From the NCBI GenBank assembly GCA_964036295.1, contig OZ038467.1, forward strand, positions 2,671,501 through 2,735,500: a stretch of DNA of 64,000 nt, given 5' to 3'. The translations under genes and the position numbers were made by a program. The number at the start of each line of letters is the position of its first letter. Within the stretch, counting starts at the first letter, position 1. Below the pieces are notes generated by a model. The model had not been told where the DNA came from. It was given only the letters and a program-made list of their open reading frames with translations, and searched no databases. Positions 59,783 to 64,000 of this stretch are shown piece after piece. The stretch comes from Plumapathes pennacea. Lineage: Eukaryota > Cnidaria > Anthozoa > Antipatharia > Myriopathidae.

Positions 59783-62700
59783 CCATTTATTTATACACGG
59801 TGTTAGGCGACTGCAGCATTAGAGCTGATGTGGCCGTGTTGATAAATTCTATAAATCAGGAATTAAAAACTGGACTTAAGCTAACTAGTTACATTGCCAG
59901 TTGGATATCTAACTAACTACCGATGTTTATAATTACATTTTATTATTTGTAATTACATCCAGTGTTTTCAGTGTTGTATAATAATGGTTGTGGTTCAAGC
60001 TCACTGATTATCTTTTTATTGCTGGTGGCTACAGGTCTCCCAGAGCTCGAAAAAGTAGTTGTGATCCCCTTTGTGCACAATCGAGAAGAAATTGACATCA
60101 GTCAAATACCAAACAGGTAATATATTGCAGTTATGTCAAGGTTTGCGTCCTTCTTTTTTCAGTTAACTTTTCTTTAGTTTTTTTCTCTGATTTTTTAAAT
60201 TGGCATTTCCTCTCTGTCCACATTGTGCTTGTATTACATCTTTTAGCTAAACTAGTTTATTGATTTACTGTGTATACTTATTGTATCAACAGCATCATGA
60301 TGGCAGATTTTCTGCTGTTCTCAGACGAGAATGTTCATCTTACATTTGAGCAAGTTCCGTTCAACCATCCCTTGTTCATCATGTACTCTTCTGGGACCAC
60401 AGGACCACCTAAATGCATGGTTCACTCAGTAGGAGTAAGTTTTCACACCCTTTTGACAGTTTGACCACGCTAGCGCACGGAAAACCCTTAAAATAAACAA
60501 GGAATAAAGAAAAAGTTAGCCAGGCTGTTTTTTTGTACTTCTACACATGCGACGTTGTTTCCATTGTAGGGTACACTCATCCAACATCTGAAGGAGCATA
60601 TTCTTCATGGAGACATGGACAGAAGTGACGTCATTTTCTACTACTCAACGGTAAGCATACTGTACTTTCATTACGTAAAACCCTTCGATATAACTTTAGC
60701 CCCCTGCTGTTTTTATTTGTGGAGCTTCATCACCAGGGTATTGCACTGGAGAAGACTTGCCATGAAGGCTGGTGACGAGGTTGGGATTCTCCACCAATTG
60801 ACTACTTTCTGGTGAGAGCGTTTGATGTTCTCTTTATGTTTTTCAGACTGGTTGGATGATGTGGAACTGGTTGATATCAGCCTTGGCCGTGGGAAGTTCT
60901 GTTGTTTTGTACGATGGCTCGCCATTCATCCCTTCACCCAACGTTCTGTGGGACCTTGTCGACGAGGTGGGGTAAGTAACCTCGCTTTTCAAAATTAACC
61001 CGCAACATCTGGACATCCGGTTACGATTGACAAACAAGTCTAGATTAAACAAGCTGATGCCTCTCGTTCCGTTTTAATTTTCAGCATAACCATCCTGGGG
61101 ACTGGAGCCAAGTGGCTAGCGGCACTAGAAGACAAGAACGTGCACCCAAGTATGTGGGGTGGTTTCTTTGAAAGCTGATTATACGTCACGATCTTTGCTG
61201 GAAATCACAGACATTTATGTTAAGTCAGGAAACGACTGTATTATGTACTATACCAGCGGCCACCTTTCGTCCTAGCACATATTTTCTAAATTTAGTGTAC
61301 AGAAGATGTGTCCCAGGTGACAAGCTCGTCAGGGTGGATGGGCTAAAATCTACAATCAACAATCAACAAACTACCAACAAAGCAGCAAATTATCTGACAA
61401 CTGAAAATTTGCCGATATTCAACTGACAACTGAAAAGTTGCCAAACTTAAACTGACAGCCCACATCTACCAACATAACTTGAAAACATGAAAGTTTTTTC
61501 TCGATCTTTCTGTAGAGAAATCGCACAAGTTGTCGTCGCTGCGTTCAATACTGTCGACCGGTTCACCCTTAAAACCCAACAGCTTTGACTACGTGTACAA
61601 CTCCATCAAGGAGGATGTTCTCCTTGGGTCAATAACAGGTAAGTGGCATGGGAGGCGTGGGGTAGGATCTTATGCCTGTAGTGGGTCGCGTCAGAGCTAT
61701 TAGTCTAGTTGTAGTCTGACAAAGCAGACGTTCTTGATCACGCGCTTCAAACTGAACCCGCGGGAGAGGGGAGAGAGTCTGTCGTCGGTTGCTAAGTTTG
61801 GAGCGCACGATGGGAGACGTATGTTTTCTTTTCTTTTCTATTATATTTAGCTTCGCCATTTCGTATACTATCCTTTATTCTTATACCATACCAGTTGCGG
61901 TGTACCAGGGTTTTTGGTAAGTTTAACTAAGTTGAAATTTGAAATTTGGAATCTCTACCTTTCTCATTCCTGTTACTTCATTCAGTGTCTAGCACACATG
62001 CACTCATTCCCTTGTTAGCGCTTCCTAATTTAAAAATCTTCATTTTTTCTCGTGGCCCTTTTCAGGAGGTACCGACATAATATCTTGCTTTGCCGGCTCA
62101 AACCCAACGCTGCCTGTGTACAGGGGAGAGATTCAATCTAGAAACCTGGGAATGGCTGTTGAAAGCTGGAACGATGAAGGTATGTCGGTGTTCCACTATC
62201 TTGTTACTTCTTTCACTCTGGATGATATTCACACATTATTGCAATGTGCCCGTTATCAAAAGTTGTCGCTTTGGTTTTGGAAATGTACATCGCTGTGTAC
62301 AAATATTCAATTTTTTAAAATATTCCTTCCAGTAATGTTTTCCACTTTTTTCCTGGCGATGTTCGCCAAATTTTATCCCTCTTTTTCTAAGACTAGCTCA
62401 CTTAGTTTCGTTCTTGTCAGTCTTTTACTTTTCCTTTTTTACGCGAATTTCCTATTGCTCTTTTTTGTTTCGTTGTTTGTCTGCTTTTTGTTTCGCAAAT
62501 TTCAGTTGCTGACAAGGAGTCACTGACCTTAGTTTATGTTCTCTTGTTGTTGATCAGTATGCCCATTTTTCCCCTTCTCCCATTTTGTGCAGGTAAGATT
62601 GCGTTCGATCAAAGTGCTGAACTCGTGTGTACGAAGCCTTTCCCTTCGATGCCGATATATTTCTGGAACGATGACCATGGAGTGAAATACAAGAAAGCCT

Positions 62701-63687
62701 ACTTCAGCAAATTTCCCGGTAAGTCCATGTCTTGAATTCCTACCGTTTGTCCTCTCTTTGCGTTCTGTGACGGTAGCTCACCCTTTGGGTAAATTGTCTT
62801 TCTTCGGCCCAAGCCTTTTGAACTTTTTATCTAGAGCGAGATTTTTGTATCAACGATTTCGACTTGCGACTTGCAGGTGTTTGGACGCATGGTGATTTCT
62901 GTTCTATCAGCTCGGTCACTGGAGGGATCCTGATGCTTGGCAGAAGGTAAAGGCTTCCGTCACTGCTTCTCTGCTGCAAAACAGACAAGAAACAAAGTAA
63001 CTAAAGAGCAACGGTGTCGCGTGCTTGTAGACAGCAGACATCTCCCAAACACAGGAGTAAAACAGAGAAGACTGGACTGATAACGTCAATAGTATACTAT
63101 TGTCCCCAATACTGCTGGGTCGATTCCACTAACGCGATAAAGTTTTTGAAGCAAGCGCAAGAGAATGAATTCAATCTTTTCCCGGAATGATTCTTGCGCT
63201 TGCTTCACTCGTGTGAACCAGCCTTAACCCTTTCACTCCCAAGAGTGATCAACTTCGATTTTCTCCTTTTAGTTTCTCCCCAGGAATATATCATATAGTG
63301 AGGAGAACTTGGCTTTTGATACCTTGCTCAGATGATAGCTGATTAAACTATCAATTCTCATTACATCACTCATACATTTTCCTCTTAAAAGTTTGGGAGA
63401 ATCTACATTTTGAACTTGGGAGTGAAAGGGTTAACGGGCTAGAGACATTTGTGTACTGGTAAACCATTTACGTAGCGCATCAAAGGAAGTAAATCAAGGA
63501 AGTAAAAACCTCACTTGCTGATTACAGGGAATATTTCAGTCTGGAAGAAAGGGGAAGCGGCAATTAGCGTGTTGCGTAGAGGCCTTTTTTGGTCAGACTT
63601 AATTTTTGTTTTGTTTCACGCTGTGCAGTGATGGAACTTTAAACCCAAACGGAGTGCGATTTGGAAGTGCGGAAATCTACAATATAG
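54614..63687 (+). CDS. AACS: acetoacetyl-CoA synthetase, 5' part (3' end outside window)
   Basis: Sixteen exons, all in phase: 54614-54728, 55285-55388, 56333-56450, 57714-57824, 58153-58250, 59587-59701, 60035-60116, 60293-60434, 60570-60650, 60847-60971, 61085-61149, 61516-61638, 62066-62179, 62593-62718, 62877-62946, 63629-63687. The cytosolic enzyme activates acetoacetate to acetoacetyl-CoA using ATP, feeding ketone-body carbon into sterol and fatty-acid synthesis. Seen: [33 protein letters not shown], the AMP-binding loop [42 protein letters not shown] [22 protein letters not shown] and [20 protein letters not shown]. About 518 codons are present; roughly 150 more are expected. The last junction uses donor GTGGGT. 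The start could also be the in-frame ATG at 54605. Introns 3 and 5 carry Helitron-like copies. Confidence 0.96.
55545..55566. repeat. 22-base perfect palindrome
   Basis: ATATCCTCACTAGTGAGGATAT, a perfect self-complement, lies in AACS intron 2. It may be the centre of a foldback element. Confidence 0.85.
55648..55817. mobile_element. hairpin MITE in AACS intron 2
   Basis: Left arm ATTACACAGTGGCTTGAAGA, right arm TCTTCGCGCCGCCGTGTAAT; arms continue with ATATGGATTTTATTTT and its complement and with GTGGTAAAACAATATTTTAC. There are some mismatches. The loop contains CATTCGTTCATTCG. No ORF. Confidence 0.78.
56869..57518 (-). mobile_element. Helitron-like element, copy 4, in AACS intron 3
   Basis: A complete copy on the minus strand: TCTCTATATA starts at 57518 with A before it, and the element ends in a hairpin, CCTG and CTAG (56869-56872) with T after it. 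It is nearly identical to copy 2 except for the microsatellite, which has grown to about 39 AC units (57395-57474). Its intact A/T target and low divergence point to recent insertion. Confidence 0.88.
57395..57474. repeat. (AC)n microsatellite
   Basis: About 39 uninterrupted AC units inside Helitron-like copy 4. The corresponding tracts in copies 1-3 have about 9-11 units. Confidence 0.95.
58262..58390. repeat. diverged relative of the 37884-38008 MITE
   Basis: Shares CCAGTGCGAAACC, GAAAATGAATTTGATTTGCAA and an inverted TTTCATAACAAAGGTTTTGCAC with the P2X intron element. It lies in AACS intron 5, right after the exon ending at 58250. Confidence 0.6.
58414..58912 (-). mobile_element. Helitron-like element, copy 5 (old), in AACS intron 5
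   Basis: Diverged copy. The 5' end reads TCTCTGTATAATAATACGC from 58912 and is preceded by A; the 3' CTAG (58414-58417) is followed by T. The 3' hairpin is deleted and the (TG)n tract is broken into CACACGGACACGCATACAC-like sequence. It is probably immobile and older than copies 2 and 4. Confidence 0.75.
59152..59285. mobile_element. MITE E in AACS intron 5
   Basis: Ends GCTGGTTCACACGAGTAAAG and CTTTACTCGTGTGAACCAGC, with inner CAAGCGCAAGAGAATG and its complement. 134 bases. A related fragment lies at about 63150-63223. Confidence 0.85.
59295..59518. mobile_element. MITE F in AACS intron 5
   Basis: Perfect or nearly perfect 29-base ends starting GGTGTAACACTGGTCGATTT and ending AAATCGACCAGTGTAACACC. 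The interior has several TTGCAACG/CGTTGCAA words. It lies ten bases from MITE E. Confidence 0.88.
59702..59782. repeat. (AAT)n microsatellite at AACS splice donor
   Basis: About 26 AAT units begin at the first bases of AACS intron 6. The donor GTAATA is itself part of the repeat. Confidence 0.95.
63150..63223. repeat. fragment related to MITE E
   Basis: GAAGCAAGCGCAAGAGAATG and GCGCTTGCTTCACTCGTGTG match MITE E, with a different centre. It directly abuts the MITE C copy. Confidence 0.7.
63224..63434. mobile_element. MITE family C, uninterrupted copy
   Basis: Ends TTAACCCTTTCACTCCCAAG and CTTGGGAGTGAAAGGGTTAA. It is 211 bases long, without an ORF, in AACS intron 15. It serves as the empty-site reference for the nested copy at 39064-39414. 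Confidence 0.88.
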
Positions 63688-64000
63688 GTGGGTTGTGTCG
63701 CACAGCTTGGACAGACAGTGAAGTTAAGCTTTTGCGTCTTGGGATAATATACTTCACGGTAACGACTACAGCCTTCGTCCAGTGTGTTTAGTTCGGATGC
63801 GACGCAGGCTAGGTAATGACCGGCAAAAAAAAAAAAAAAAAAAAAAAAGAGTACATCGTCCTTCTCTGTGGGAATGTTTACAAGTCTTCTCGTTTTGTTA
63901 TCGTCGCGTTGTTATCATTTCTGTTATCGTGTCACATTGTCATTATTGTTATCATTACGGTCTGCATTGTTATCTGTTTTCGTTATATACGCAGTGGAGA

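Noticed and set aside
59635..59916. 93-codon ORF with poly-Asn
   Set aside because: The Asn run is the (AAT)n microsatellite at the start of an AACS intron; only the first residues are coding.

Overview
This is a window of animal nuclear DNA: intron-rich genes with GT-AG junctions, exons of 27 to 461 bases, and introns and intergenic DNA full of short inverted-repeat elements and microsatellites. Gene content (a 10-cysteine P2X channel, Ran, UPB1, AACS, AKR7, SMYD4) fits a non-vertebrate metazoan. Several repeat motifs resemble ones I associate with anthozoan cnidarians (corals, anemones), but that assignment is an impression and not proven here.

Layout. 0.5-2.0 kb: a tRNA-Ser(AGA) cluster (two intact copies plus one decayed copy on the minus strand, one intact copy on the plus strand). 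6.1-13.0 kb: SMYD4 (minus, 15 coding exons). 13.0-26.8 kb: no gene I can support; it holds hairpin repeats, a head-to-tail array of Helitron-like elements (22.45-24.43 kb) and other repeats. 26.8-33.5 kb: an AKR7-type aldo-keto reductase (minus, 12 coding exons), with a LINE 3' end inserted in opposite orientation and tandemly triplicated in one intron. 37.7-43.6 kb (perhaps from 36.97 kb): a P2X receptor (minus). 43.9-46.2 kb: Ran GTPase (plus), head-to-head with P2X. 47.0-48.4 kb: a small SAM-domain protein like SAMD15 (minus). 49.4-54.0 kb: beta-ureidopropionase UPB1 (minus, 14 exons). 54.6-63.7 kb: acetoacetyl-CoA synthetase AACS (plus, 16 exons seen, 3' end beyond the window), head-to-head with UPB1.

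All spliced models were built by hand from codon phase, splice dinucleotides and family motifs. Phases are consistent across every junction listed. The genes are housekeeping or signalling functions with no evident shared pathway. The notable biology is mostly in the mobile DNA: tandem Helitron-like elements with canonical A|TC...CTAG|T ends and a near-identical copy in an AACS intron, a MITE nested in another MITE with its empty-site relative in the same window, and LINE tail amplification. The AKR7 gene lacks the expected catalytic tyrosine.
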